Shown: in pieces, positions 38,350 to 47,500 of the stretch
Position numbering within the stretch: position 1 is the first letter of the stretch
How the letters are laid out: the number at the start of each line of letters is the position of its first letter
From: Paracoccus alkenifer
GTDB lineage: Bacteria > Pseudomonadota > Alphaproteobacteria > Rhodobacterales > Rhodobacteraceae
Assembly: GCF_900108405.1 (NCBI RefSeq)
Contig: NZ_FNXG01000003.1
Coordinates: 7,501-71,500, forward strand
Reading direction: 5' to 3'
Length of the DNA stretch: 64,000 nt
Notes under the pieces: generated by a model
The model's input: only the letters and a program-made list of their open reading frames with translations
Databases searched by the model: none
What the model was told of the DNA's origin: nothing
Translations under genes and position numbers: made by a program

Positions 38350-39387
38350 TTGGCAAGACATCTGACGGTGATCGGCGCCGGCATCTTCGGGCTGTGCTGC
38401 GGGTGGGAACTGGCGCGGCGCGGCGCGCGGGTGACGGTGATCGAGGCCGAGCGCGTCGCTGCGGGCTCAAGCGGCGGCACGGTCGGCGCGCTATCCCCCC
38501 ATGCGCCGGGGGCGTGGAACCCCAAGAAACAGACCCAGCTGGACGCGCTGATCGCGGCGGAACGCTGGTGGGACACGGTGCGCAGCATCGGCGGCACCGA
38601 TCCCGGCTACGCGCGCCGCGGCCGGCTGCAACCCGTGGCCCCGGGGGCCGAGGCTCAGGCGCGCGCCCGCGTGCAGGCCGCGGCACAGGACTGGCCCGCG
38701 CCCTTCCGCATGACGCTGACCGATGCGCCCACGGGGGCGCTGGTGCCGGACAGTGCCTCGGGCTTGTGGCTCGCCGACAACCTCACCGCCCGGATTTCGC
38801 CCCGCGCCGCCTGTGCCGCGCTGGCCGCTGCGATCCGCGCCAGCGGCGGCGAGATCGTCGAATCAGCCGGCCTCCAGCGCCCCGAGGATCTGCCGCAGGG
38901 CGCGATCTGGGCCACCGGGGCGCAAGGGCTGGCGGATCTGGGCCGCGACCTCGGCCACAAGGCCGGCGACGGGGTCCACGGCCAGTCGGCGCTGCTGGCC
39001 CACGCCGCCCCCGACGCGCCGCAGGTGTTCGCCGAGGGGCTGCATATCGTCCCCCACGCCGACGGCACCACCGCCATCGGCTCGACCAGCGAGCCGGGGC
39101 GCGACGATACCGCCACCGACGACCAGCTCGATGCGCTGATCGCCCGCGCCCGCGCGCTGTGCCCGCAACTGGCCGGGGCAAGGGTGCTGGACCGCTGGGC
39201 CGGCATCCGCCCCCGCGCCGCCAGCCGCGCGCCGCTGGTCGGCCGCTGGCCCGGTCGCCCGGGGCATTTCATCGCCAACGGAGGCTTCAAGATCGGCTTT
39301 GCCATGGCCCCCGCCGTCGCCGCGATGCTGGCCGAGCTGATCCTGAACGACTCCGACCGCATCCCGACAGGCTTCCGCCCCAGTTGA
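38350..39387 (+). CDS. FAD-dependent oxidoreductase, likely MnmC1-like partner of MnmD
   Basis: A 345-residue DAO-fold flavoprotein. The FAD motif VIGAGIFGLCCGWELARRG is at residues 7-25 with the ribose-binding Glu in VIEAE, and the C-terminal dinucleotide region is IANGGFKIGFAMAPAVAAML. The start is a TTG at 38350 with GGGGGA eight bases upstream. DadA/ThiO-type amino-acid oxidases have the same fold, so a different amine substrate is possible. The divergent pairing with mnmD supports the role of the MnmC C-terminal domain, which demodifies cmnm5 to nm5 on tRNA. Confidence 0.8.
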   Translation: MARHLTVIGAGIFGLCCGWELARRGARVTVIEAERVAAGSSGGTVGALSPHAPGAWNPKKQTQLDALIAAERWWDTVRSIGGTDPGYARRGRLQPVAPGAEAQARARVQAAAQDWPAPFRMTLTDAPTGALVPDSASGLWLADNLTARISPRAACAALAAAIRASGGEIVESAGLQRPEDLPQGAIWATGAQGLADLGRDLGHKAGDGVHGQSALLAHAAPDAPQVFAEGLHIVPHADGTTAIGSTSEPGRDDTATDDQLDALIARARALCPQLAGARVLDRWAGIRPRAASRAPLVGRWPGRPGHFIANGGFKIGFAMAPAVAAMLAELILNDSDRIPTGFRPS

Positions 39388-39393
39388 TCCGGC

Positions 39394-39452
39394 AAGGGCT
39401 TCTTTCTGGCCCAAATACCCGACTCGGGGCGCGCCGCAGGGGCACCCCGGTG
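39394..39452. repeat. Dispersed repeat, copy 5 (reverse orientation)
   Basis: Reads in reverse: the tail GGGCTTCTTTCTGG (about 39397-39410), the core CCCAAATACCCGA, then a GGGGCGCGCCGCAGGGGCACCCC stretch. It fills the gap between the convergent FAD oxidoreductase and valS genes. Confidence 0.75.
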
Positions 39453-42400
39453 TCACATCGCGCGCAGCTGCTCCAGCGCCGCGCGGGTGCGGGCGATTTC
39501 CTCGTCCAGCGCCGCCAGCTTGCCGCGGGTTTCTTCGATGACCTCGGCGTCGGCATTTTCCACGAAACGAGGGTTGCCCAGACGGCCGCGCAGGCCGCCC
39601 GCGTCCTTTTCACTGCGCGCCAGCGATTTTTCCAGCCGCGCGGCTTCGGCGCTTGCGTCGATCACCTCGCCGATGGGCAGGGCAAACGACGCGCCCGGCG
39701 CCGCCACTGCGATCATCCCGCGCCCGGCCGTGCCGTCCATGGGGGCATTTACCCGCGCCAGCCGCTCGATCAGCGGCGCGTTCGCCGCCAGCGCCTCGCG
39801 CGCGGCCGCATCCGCCTGGGTCACGATCAGGTCAAGCTTTGCCCCCACCGGAACCCCCATCTGGGCGCGGGCCGAACGGATATCCTCGATCAGCCCAATC
39901 ACCCAGTTCATCTGCCGGTCGGCACCGGCGTCGATCAACTCGGCGCCGTATTCGGGCCAGTCGCCATGCACCAGCATCCGGTCGCGGCTGCCGGTCAGCG
40001 CCCAGATTTCCTCGGTGACAAAGGGCATCACCGGATGCGCCATGGTGATGGCCTGCTCGATCACCCAACGCATGGTGGCGCGGGTTTCCTCGGCGTGCTC
40101 GCCATCGAACAGGGGCTTGGCAAATTCCACATACCAGTCGCAGAGCTTGCCCCAGATGAACCCGTAAAGCCCCTGCGCGGCCTCGTTATAGCGATAGCCC
40201 GCCAGCGCCTCGTCCAGCGCTATCCGCGCCCGCGCGGTCTCGCCGATGATCCAGCGGTTCACGGTATGCACTGGCTGCGGCTGACCCGAGGGCGCCGCAA
40301 ACACCCCGTTCATTTCCGCAAACCGCACCGCGTTCCAGATCTTGGTTACGAAATTGCGGTTCGCCTCGACGTGTTTCGGGCCCAGCTTGGGGTCGCGGCC
40401 CATCGCGGCCATGCTGGTCAGGGTGAAGCGCAGCGCGTCGGCGCCGTAAGCGTCGATCAACTCCAGCGGGTCGATGACGTTGCCCTTGGACTTGGACATC
40501 TTGGCGCCTTTTTCGTCGCGCACCAGCCCGTGGACATAGACGGTGCGGAACGGCACCTCGCCCACCACCGCCAACTGCATCATCATCATCCGGGCCACCC
40601 AGAAAAAGATGATGTCGAAACCGGTGATCAGCGTGTCGGTCGGAAAATATTTCCGCAGCTCTGCGGTGTCCTCGGGCCAGCCCAGCGTCCCGATGGGCCA
40701 CAGCCCGGACGAGAACCACGTGTCCAGCACATCCGGGTCGCGCCAGACCGGATAGACCAGCCGCGTCGGGTCTTGCGTCAGGTTATAGTCGGCCAGCGCC
40801 TGCGCAAAGACATCCACCGCGGCCTCGCGGTCGGCGACCTCGATCACGCGGCTGACCTGCAACGGATGCGGCAGCCCGGCGATGTCGGCGCGGAATGCCT
40901 CGACCAGATCGTCGAAATGGGCGGCGGCGTGGTGCAGATCGCCCGCCTTCACCAGCTGGTCGTCGCCCAGCAGCCGCAGCAGCTCGATCGGGCTTAGCGC
41001 ATCGTCGCCCTCGTCGTCGGTAAAGCTGTCGGCGGCAAGGTTCAGGCCATACCAGACCGGGATCTGGTGCCCCCACCACAGCTGGCGCGAGATCGTCCAC
41101 GGCTCGATATTTTCCAGCCAGTGGAAATACACCTTTTCATGCTGCTCCGGCAGGATGCGCGTGCGGCCGTCGCGCACCGCGTCGATGGCGGGCTGCACGA
41201 TGGCGGCGGTATCGACGAACCACTGGTCGGTCAGCATCGGCTCGATCACCACGCCCGAGCGGTCGCCAAAGGGCTGCATGATCTTCTTGCGCTCGACATA
41301 GGGGTTGCCGTCGGCGTCGGTGACCGCCAGCCCCTCGGCGTTGATCGCGGCGACCACGCGGGCGCGGGCGTCCAGCCGGTCCAGCCCGCGCAGATCCTCG
41401 GGGACGAGGTTGACCGCAGACACGTCGCCCACATCCACCCCGGCCGCGGCACGGGTCGCGATAGCGGCGGATTCCGCATAGGACAGCCCGTCGCTGCGCA
41501 TCCGCGCCCGCCCGTCCATCAGCGCATACAGCGGGATGCCGTTGCGCAGCGCCACGCCATAGTCGTTGAAATCATGCGCCCCGGTGATCTTGACCGCGCC
41601 CGAGCCGAAATCGGGGTCGGGATAATCATCGGTGATGATCGGGATCAGGCGGCGATGCGCCTGCGGCCCCACCGGAATCTCGCACAGCTTGCCGACGATG
41701 GGGGCATAGCGGGCATCATCCGGGTGCACCGCGACCGCGCCGTCGCCCAGCATGGTTTCCGGGCGGGTGGTGGCGATCGAGATATAATCCCGCGTCTCGC
41801 GCAGGGTCACGTTGCCGTCGGCGTCGCGTTCCACGTATTCATAGGTCTCGCCCCCGGCCAGCGGGTATTTGAAATGCCACATCTGGCCGTCGACCTCGCG
41901 GCTTTCGACCTCAAGGTCCGAAATCGCAGTCTCGAAATGCGGATCCCAGTTGACCAGCCGCTTGCCGCGATAGATCAGCCCCTTGTCATACATATCGACA
42001 AAGACCCGGATCACCGCATCGTGGAAATTGCCCTGTTCGCCCGCGGGCGCGCCGGGGGCGCCAGACATGGTAAAGGCATTGCGCGACCAGTCGAGGCTGG
42101 CGCCCAGCCGCTTGAGCTGGCCGATGATGGTGCCGCCGGACTGCGCCTTCCAGTCCCAGACGCGGCGCAGGAATTCCTCGCGCCCCATCTCGGCGCGGGT
42201 GGGGTTGGAGGGGTCTTTCGCCAGTTCGCGTTCGACGACCATCTGGGTGGCAATGCCGGCGTGGTCCTGCCCGGGTTGCCACAACACGTCAAAGCCGCGC
42301 ATCCGGTGCCAGCGGGCCAGAATATCCTGCAAGGTGTTGTTCAGCGCGTGACCGATATGCAGGCTGCCGGTGACGTTCGGCGGCGGGATTACCATGGAAA

Positions 42401-42515
42401 ACGCGGGCTGCCCCGCCCGGGCGTTGGCACCGGCGGCAAAGGCGCCGCTGTCCGCCCATGCTGCCGCGATGCGGGCCTCGGCGGTGGCGGCGTCGAAGGT
42501 CTTTTCCATGCTCAT
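39453..42515 (-). CDS. valS: Valyl-tRNA synthetase
   Basis: A 1020-residue class I synthetase that charges tRNA-Val. The HIGH motif ([14 protein letters not shown]) and KMSKS motif ([14 protein letters not shown]) are intact, the CP1 editing domain lies between (about 200-470, [10 protein letters not shown]), and a C-terminal coiled coil (last about 70 residues) follows the anticodon-binding domain. ATG starts at 42515 and 42510 are both possible; GGGGA precedes the first. It is monocistronic and transcribed towards the repeat at 39394. Confidence 0.97.
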   Translation of the reverse strand: MSMEKTFDAATAEARIAAAWADSGAFAAGANARAGQPAFSMVIPPPNVTGSLHIGHALNNTLQDILARWHRMRGFDVLWQPGQDHAGIATQMVVERELAKDPSNPTRAEMGREEFLRRVWDWKAQSGGTIIGQLKRLGASLDWSRNAFTMSGAPGAPAGEQGNFHDAVIRVFVDMYDKGLIYRGKRLVNWDPHFETAISDLEVESREVDGQMWHFKYPLAGGETYEYVERDADGNVTLRETRDYISIATTRPETMLGDGAVAVHPDDARYAPIVGKLCEIPVGPQAHRRLIPIITDDYPDPDFGSGAVKITGAHDFNDYGVALRNGIPLYALMDGRARMRSDGLSYAESAAIATRAAAGVDVGDVSAVNLVPEDLRGLDRLDARARVVAAINAEGLAVTDADGNPYVERKKIMQPFGDRSGVVIEPMLTDQWFVDTAAIVQPAIDAVRDGRTRILPEQHEKVYFHWLENIEPWTISRQLWWGHQIPVWYGLNLAADSFTDDEGDDALSPIELLRLLGDDQLVKAGDLHHAAAHFDDLVEAFRADIAGLPHPLQVSRVIEVADREAAVDVFAQALADYNLTQDPTRLVYPVWRDPDVLDTWFSSGLWPIGTLGWPEDTAELRKYFPTDTLITGFDIIFFWVARMMMMQLAVVGEVPFRTVYVHGLVRDEKGAKMSKSKGNVIDPLELIDAYGADALRFTLTSMAAMGRDPKLGPKHVEANRNFVTKIWNAVRFAEMNGVFAAPSGQPQPVHTVNRWIIGETARARIALDEALAGYRYNEAAQGLYGFIWGKLCDWYVEFAKPLFDGEHAEETRATMRWVIEQAITMAHPVMPFVTEEIWALTGSRDRMLVHGDWPEYGAELIDAGADRQMNWVIGLIEDIRSARAQMGVPVGAKLDLIVTQADAAAREALAANAPLIERLARVNAPMDGTAGRGMIAVAAPGASFALPIGEVIDASAEAARLEKSLARSEKDAGGLRGRLGNPRFVENADAEVIEETRGKLAALDEEIARTRAALEQLRAM

Positions 42516-42577
42516 GCGTCAGATCCCCTTGCTTGGCCCCCGTTTAACGAGCCGCGGGCCGCGGGGAAAGAGGGCGC

Positions 42578-43009
42578 CTAAACCGCCCGGTCCAGCTTGG
42601 TGGACAGATGCACCAGGCTTTCCGACGACCGCACCCCTGCCAGATTGCCGATGCGGTCCAGCGCCTCGTCCAGTTCGGTGGTCGAGGTGCAACCCAGCTG
42701 CACCAGCAGATCCACACGGCCGCTGGTGGTGTGCACCCGCTCGACCGCCGGCAGCGCCCGCAGCCGCGCCAGGATCGAGGGCTGCGCGCGCGGCTCGATC
42801 GTCAACATGCAGGTGGCGCGGATGCGGGTGATGCGCGCGGCCTCGCCCAGACGCAGCGTGTAACCGGCGATGGCGCCGGAGCTTTCCAGCCGCTCAAGCC
42901 GCGCCTGCACGGTGGAACGCGCCAGTTTCAGCCGCCGCGCCAGCAGCGCGACCGACATGCGGGCATCCTGTCCAAGCTGCGCAATGATGGCACGGTCGGT
43001 CTCATCCAT
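42578..43009 (-). CDS. Lrp/AsnC-family transcriptional regulator
   Basis: A 143-residue regulator with an N-terminal helix-turn-helix (DETDRAIIAQLGQDARMSVA, then LARSTVQARLERLESSGAI) and a C-terminal RAM ligand-binding domain (about 70-140). It is divergent from ornithine decarboxylase, with 150 bases of shared upstream DNA, so it most likely controls that gene in response to an amino acid. The ATG at 43009 has no close alternative. Confidence 0.9.
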   Translation of the reverse strand: MDETDRAIIAQLGQDARMSVALLARRLKLARSTVQARLERLESSGAIAGYTLRLGEAARITRIRATCMLTIEPRAQPSILARLRALPAVERVHTTSGRVDLLVQLGCTSTTELDEALDRIGNLAGVRSSESLVHLSTKLDRAV

Positions 43010-43159
43010 GGTTTTGCCCGTCTATCTGCCGGTGCTTTCGATCATTTTAACCGAGATCACGCGACAATCCATCCTTTCAATCGTAATATTTGCGCCTCAT
43101 AGGGCGCGTCTCGCGTTGTGCGGTGGTATACCCCCGGTCAGGGAATGAAAGGATTGCGC

Positions 43160-44317
43160 ATGGGACTTGACGAAGGCCAGCCGGCCGCGACCGTCTGGGA
43201 CAACCCCGCCGAGATCATCCGCAGCCTGCAACCGGAACACCCGGTGCTGGTCTTTGCGCCCGACGTGCTGGAGCAGCGCGCGCGGGAATTCATCGCCGGG
43301 TTTCCGGGGCTGGTGACCTATGCGGTCAAGTCGAACCCCGACGCGGCGGTGATCCGCAATCTGGTTGCGGCGGGGATCACTGGCTTTGACGTGGCCTCGC
43401 CGTTCGAGATCGACCTGATCGGGCGGCTCGCCCCCCATGCGGCGCGGCATTACCACAACCCGGTGCGTTCGCGCGCCGAAATCGCCCATGCGGTGGCCGC
43501 CGGGATCAAGGCGTGGTCGGTGGACAGCCGCAGCGAGCTGGACAAGCTGTTCCAGCAGGTGCCCCCCGAGGGCTGCGAGATCTCGCCCCGCTTCAAGCTG
43601 CCGGTGCCGGGGGCGGCCTATGATTTCGGCTCGAAATTCGGGGCCACGCCCGAGCTGGCGGCCGAGTTGCTGCGCGAGGTGGCGGCGCGCGGCTATGTGC
43701 CCTCGCTGACCTTCCACCCCGGCACGCAATGCACCGACCCCGCCGCATGGGAACAGTATATCCGCACCGCGGCCGAGATCGCCGCCATGGCGGGCGTGAC
43801 CCCGCGGCGGCTGAACGTGGGCGGCGGGTTTCCGTCATGGCGGGTGCACGGGGTCGAACCCGACCTGCGCGCGATCTTCGAGTTGATCGGGCGCACCACG
43901 GCGCGGGTCTTTGGCCATGACGCGCCCGTGCTGGTCTGCGAACCCGGCCGCGGGCTTTGCGCCGATGCCTTTGCCATCATCACCCGCGTCAAGGCGGTGC
44001 GCGACGGGCAATCGGTATTCCTGAACGACGGCGTTTACGGCTCGATGAACGAACTGCCGGTGATCGGCAATCTGGACCGGGTCGAGGTGCTGACCCCGCA
44101 GGGCGAGCCGCGCGGTGAAAACGGCCCCGGCCGCGTCGTCTTTGGCCCGACCTGCGATTCGGTGGACCGGCTGCCGGGCGAGATCTCGCTGCCCGAAAAC
44201 ATCGCCGAGGGGGATTACGTCATCTTTCACGGCGCAGGCGCCTATTCGACCGTCACCAACACCCGCTTCAACGGGTTCGGCGAGCTGAGCCAGCTGACCG
44301 TGCGCCGCTTCCATTAG
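43160..44317 (+). CDS. Type III-fold ornithine decarboxylase
   Basis: A 385-residue PLP enzyme of the alanine-racemase fold that makes putrescine from ornithine (or cadaverine from lysine). The PLP lysine is Lys57 in TYAVKSNPDAAV; the phosphate-binding GGGFPSW, the CEPGRG loop and the catalytic cysteine in FGPTCDSVDRL from the partner subunit are present. An AAAGGA site seven bases before the ATG at 43160 supports that start over the ATG at 43145. It is divergent from an Lrp-family regulator, likely its controller. Confidence 0.93.
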   Translation: MGLDEGQPAATVWDNPAEIIRSLQPEHPVLVFAPDVLEQRAREFIAGFPGLVTYAVKSNPDAAVIRNLVAAGITGFDVASPFEIDLIGRLAPHAARHYHNPVRSRAEIAHAVAAGIKAWSVDSRSELDKLFQQVPPEGCEISPRFKLPVPGAAYDFGSKFGATPELAAELLREVAARGYVPSLTFHPGTQCTDPAAWEQYIRTAAEIAAMAGVTPRRLNVGGGFPSWRVHGVEPDLRAIFELIGRTTARVFGHDAPVLVCEPGRGLCADAFAIITRVKAVRDGQSVFLNDGVYGSMNELPVIGNLDRVEVLTPQGEPRGENGPGRVVFGPTCDSVDRLPGEISLPENIAEGDYVIFHGAGAYSTVTNTRFNGFGELSQLTVRRFH

Positions 44318-44378
44318 TCGCGGGCGCATGGGCGCGGGCGTAAACCGAATCGCAGGGTTTCGGGTTGATGATGGGACC

Positions 44379-45488
44379 ATGACGCTGCACCGCCCGCCCA
44401 TTACCCATGTCGTCCTGCTGGACGGAACGCTCGCATCGCGCCGGGGGCGGCGGGCGACACATATCGCCACGATCAGACGGCTGGTGCTGCGGGCGGCGCC
44501 CGCCGCCGGGCCGCTGCGGGTGCATTACGGGCGCGGGCTGCAATGGGACGACTGGCGGTCGGTGATGACCGGCCGCGGGATCGAGGATCGCATCGCCGCC
44601 GCCTATGGCTGGCTGGCCAGCAGCTGGCGACCCGGTGACCCGATCTTTGTCCTTGGCTATTCGCGGGGCGCCTTTGCCGCGCGGTCGCTGGTCGGGATGA
44701 TCGCCCGCGTGGGGCTGCTGCGCCCCGATCACGCCACCGAACGCAATATCCGGGTGGCATGGCGCATCTATCGCGACGGGGCCTCGGACGCGGTGCGCGC
44801 CGGGCTGCGGCGGCGCTGCCACCCCTATGTGCCCATCGACATGATGGGGCTGTTCGATACCGTGGCCGCGCTGGGGGTGCGGCTGCCGCTGCTGTGGATG
44901 CTGACCGAGGGCAGCCACCGTTTCCACAGCCACGGGCTGGCGCCGCATGTGCGGTTCGGCGCCCACGCGCTGGCGCTGGACGAAACCCGCGCGGCGTTCT
45001 TTCCGATCCTGTGGGCCGACCACCCCAAGGGGCGGGTCGAGCAGCGCTGGTTTCGCGGCTCGCACGCCGATATCGGCGGCCAGCTGGACGGGCACGAGGA
45101 ATGCCGCCCGCTGGCCAATATCCCGCTGGTCTGGATGCTGGAAAAGGCCGCGGCGCAGGGCCTGCCGCTGCCACCGGACTGGCGCGAGGGGCTGGCGATG
45201 GACATCACCGCGCCCTCGATGGGGACGTGGTATCGCTGGGGGCGGGTGTTTTTGCTGCGCGCGCCGCGCACCGTGGGGACCGCTGGCGACCGGCTGCACC
45301 CGTCGGTGCCGCTGCCCTATGGCGGGCCGGCGCTGATCCTTGACCCCGAACGCATCCGACGCAGCCCGCGCGGGGCGCCTGAACGGGCGCCCGGCCGCAT
45401 CAAGGCCCGGCTGCGGGCGATGCGCCACAGGCTGCGGCGCAGGAAAGCCTCCGATCCCGCCCCGCCGTCGCCCGATCAGGCGACCTGA
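44379..45488 (+). CDS. DUF2235 alpha/beta hydrolase (T6SS phospholipase Tle1-like)
   Basis: A 369-residue protein of the DUF2235 family. The lipase elbow GYSRGAFAARSLVGMI (nucleophile Ser), FDTVAALGVRLPLL, and FRGSHADIGG carry the expected Ser, Asp and His of the triad. The family includes Tle1 type VI secretion phospholipases, but no secretion genes, vgrG or immunity gene are nearby, so this looks like a chromosomal stand-alone member. The last 40 residues are Arg/Pro-rich. The start at 44379 has a weak site; an ATG at 44328 is an alternative. The 3' end overlaps metF by 13 bases. Confidence 0.83.
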   Translation: MTLHRPPITHVVLLDGTLASRRGRRATHIATIRRLVLRAAPAAGPLRVHYGRGLQWDDWRSVMTGRGIEDRIAAAYGWLASSWRPGDPIFVLGYSRGAFAARSLVGMIARVGLLRPDHATERNIRVAWRIYRDGASDAVRAGLRRRCHPYVPIDMMGLFDTVAALGVRLPLLWMLTEGSHRFHSHGLAPHVRFGAHALALDETRAAFFPILWADHPKGRVEQRWFRGSHADIGGQLDGHEECRPLANIPLVWMLEKAAAQGLPLPPDWREGLAMDITAPSMGTWYRWGRVFLLRAPRTVGTAGDRLHPSVPLPYGGPALILDPERIRRSPRGAPERAPGRIKARLRAMRHRLRRRKASDPAPPSPDQAT

Positions 45489-46339
45489 GCCTTTGGCGCC
45501 TCGATCCCCAACGCGTTGCAGACCGCCAGCGTCATCTCGGGGCGGTTGACGGTATAGAAATGCAGCCGGTCCACCCCGCCCTCGATCAGCCGCCGGCACA
45601 GGCCCGCCGCCATGTCGATGGCCAGCGCGCGCTCGCCCTCGGGGCCGGCCGCGGCAAAGGCGTCGTCCGCCCATTGCGGGACCGAGGCACCGCAGCGCGC
45701 GGCAAAGCGTTTCGTGCCCGCCCAGCTTTGCACCGGCAGGATGCCCGGGATGATCGGCGCCGCGATCCCCGCCGCGTCGCAGGCGTCGCGAAAGCGGAAA
45801 TACACGTCGGCGTCAAAGAAAAACTGGGTGATGGCGCTGCTGGCGCCTGCGTCGATCTTGCGCTTCAGCCAGGCCACGTCGGCGGCGCTGTCCGGGCTTT
45901 CGGGATGCGGCTCGGGATAGGCGCCGCAGCGGATCTTGAACCCGCCGCGCGCAGAGATGGCGGCGATCAGCTCGGCCGAATCGGCAAAACCGTCGGGGTG
46001 CGGGCGAAAGCGGTCGGTGCCCTGCGGCGGATCACCACGCAGCGCCACGATTTCGGTCACGCCGGCGGCCGCGTAGTCGTCGACGATCTGCATGGTCTCG
46101 GCCCGCGTCGCCTCGACGCAGGTCAGATGCGCCGCCACGTTCAGCCCATAGTTCGAGGCCAGCGCCGTCACCGCCTCATGCGTCAGCTGGCGGGTGGTGC
46201 CGCCCGCGCCATAGGTCACGGACACGAAATCCGGCCCCAGCGGCGCCAGCGCATTCGCGGTTTCCCACAGCTTGAAGGACTGGTCGAGGTTCTTGGGCGG
46301 AAAGAATTCAAAGCTGATGCGAGGGGCGGTGAAGGTCAT
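45476..46339 (-). CDS. metF: 5,10-methylenetetrahydrofolate reductase
   Basis: A 287-residue flavoenzyme that makes 5-methyl-THF for methionine synthesis. Conserved blocks are ISFEFFPPKN (catalytic Glu), FVSVTYGAGG, ALRGDPPQGTD and TQFFFDADVY. The ATG at 46339, with AGGA eight bases before it, is preferred over that at 46348. It is divergent from metR with a MetR-like box between them, so it is expected to be activated when homocysteine rises. Confidence 0.95.
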   Translation of the reverse strand: MTFTAPRISFEFFPPKNLDQSFKLWETANALAPLGPDFVSVTYGAGGTTRQLTHEAVTALASNYGLNVAAHLTCVEATRAETMQIVDDYAAAGVTEIVALRGDPPQGTDRFRPHPDGFADSAELIAAISARGGFKIRCGAYPEPHPESPDSAADVAWLKRKIDAGASSAITQFFFDADVYFRFRDACDAAGIAAPIIPGILPVQSWAGTKRFAARCGASVPQWADDAFAAAGPEGERALAIDMAAGLCRRLIEGGVDRLHFYTVNRPEMTLAVCNALGIEAPKAQVA

Positions 46340-46381
46340 GGCGGGCATCCTTTCGCGGCCCTTGTGCCACGCGCCGATGCG

Positions 46382-46394
46382 TGAGACAAATTCA
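46382..46394. promoter_or_regulatory. MetR-type operator between metF and metR
   Basis: TGAGACAAATTCA matches the MetR consensus TGAA-N5-TTCA with one mismatch. A further inverted repeat, AACTTG-CA-CAAGTT, follows at 46394-46407 and TTCACATGAA at 46408-46417, all inside the 80-base divergent region. Confidence 0.55.
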
Positions 46395-46420
46395 ACTTGC
46401 ACAAGTTTCACATGAATCCC

Positions 46421-47332
46421 ATGCATCTTGAACTGCGCCATCTGCGGACGATCCGCGCCATTCACGACCAGGGCGGGCTGGCCCGCGCCGCCGAGGTGCT
46501 GAACATCACCCAATCGGCGCTGTCCCATCAGGTCCGCGCGCTTGAGGAACAGGCCGGCACCACGCTGTTTTTACGCCAAAGCAAGCCGATGCGCCTGTCG
46601 CCCGCCGGGCTGCGGCTGCTGGCGCTGGCCCGGCAGGTGCTGCCCATGGTCGAGGCCGCCCAGGCCGAGATCCGCGGCATCACCCAGGGCCGCGTCGGCC
46701 GGCTGCATATCGCCATGGAATGCCACGCCTGTTTCAACTGGCTGCTGCCGGCGCTGGACGCGTTCCGCCACGGCTGGCCGCAGGTGGACATCGACGTGCG
46801 CGCCGGGCTGGCCTTTACCGCGCTGCCGGCGCTGGTGCGGGGCGAGGCCGATCTGGTGATTTCCTCGGACCCCGAGGAACTGCCGGGGGTGATCTTCGAG
46901 CCGCTGTTCGATTATCAGCCGCTCTTGGCGGTGGCCGCCGCGCATCCGCTGGCCGGACGCGAGTTCGCCGAGCCGGCCGATCTGGCGACCGAAACCCTGA
47001 TCACCTATCCGATGGACCGGGCGCGGCTGGACGTGTTTTCGCATTTCCTCAACCCGGCCGGGGTGCAGCCAGAGGCGGTGCGCGAGATCGAGCTGACCGA
47101 CGTGATCCTGCTGCTGGTGGCCTCGGGCCGCGGCGTGGCGGTGCTGCCCGACTGGGTGATGCAGCGCGAGGCCGACAATGCCGATCTTGCCGCCCTGCGC
47201 CTGGGCCGGGACGGCGTCACCCGCCGGCTTTACGCCGCCATCCGCGACGAAGACCGCGACCAGCCCTTTATGCAGGACATGCTGCGGCTGGCACGGGAAA
47301 GCCGAGGGCAGAAGTTAGAGGCGGCAGAATGA
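46421..47332 (+). CDS. metR: LysR-family regulator MetR
   Basis: A 303-residue LysR-type regulator. The winged helix-turn-helix is MHLELRHLRTIRAIHDQGG, then AAEVLNITQSALSHQVRAL; the effector domain (about 90-300) has GRVGRLHIAMECHACFNWLLP, the cysteine-containing region typical of MetR, which senses homocysteine. None of the possible starts (ATG 46421, ATG 46412, TTG 46397) has a good ribosome site; I chose 46421 because it gives the usual family N-terminus. It sits divergent to metF. Confidence 0.9.
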   Translation: MHLELRHLRTIRAIHDQGGLARAAEVLNITQSALSHQVRALEEQAGTTLFLRQSKPMRLSPAGLRLLALARQVLPMVEAAQAEIRGITQGRVGRLHIAMECHACFNWLLPALDAFRHGWPQVDIDVRAGLAFTALPALVRGEADLVISSDPEELPGVIFEPLFDYQPLLAVAAAHPLAGREFAEPADLATETLITYPMDRARLDVFSHFLNPAGVQPEAVREIELTDVILLLVASGRGVAVLPDWVMQREADNADLAALRLGRDGVTRRLYAAIRDEDRDQPFMQDMLRLARESRGQKLEAAE

Positions 47333-47500
47333 GGCCTGAGAGTTCCGTGGCATGGCCGGTCCAATCGCGGCAACGACTCATGGGGCGGAGCCCTTGGAAA
47401 ATACCCAAAAACTCTATTTCGACTTGACTAGCTGCACAGTCACCCTTCACAGACGGGGGTCAAAGTCAGTTTTTCTCAGGAAAACATACGGAAACCGAGC

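Noticed and set aside
38004-40997. A 997-codon plus-strand open frame across the FAD oxidoreductase and antisense to valS.
   Set aside because: It runs through two unrelated known genes, has low-complexity Arg/His/Gln composition and no family features.
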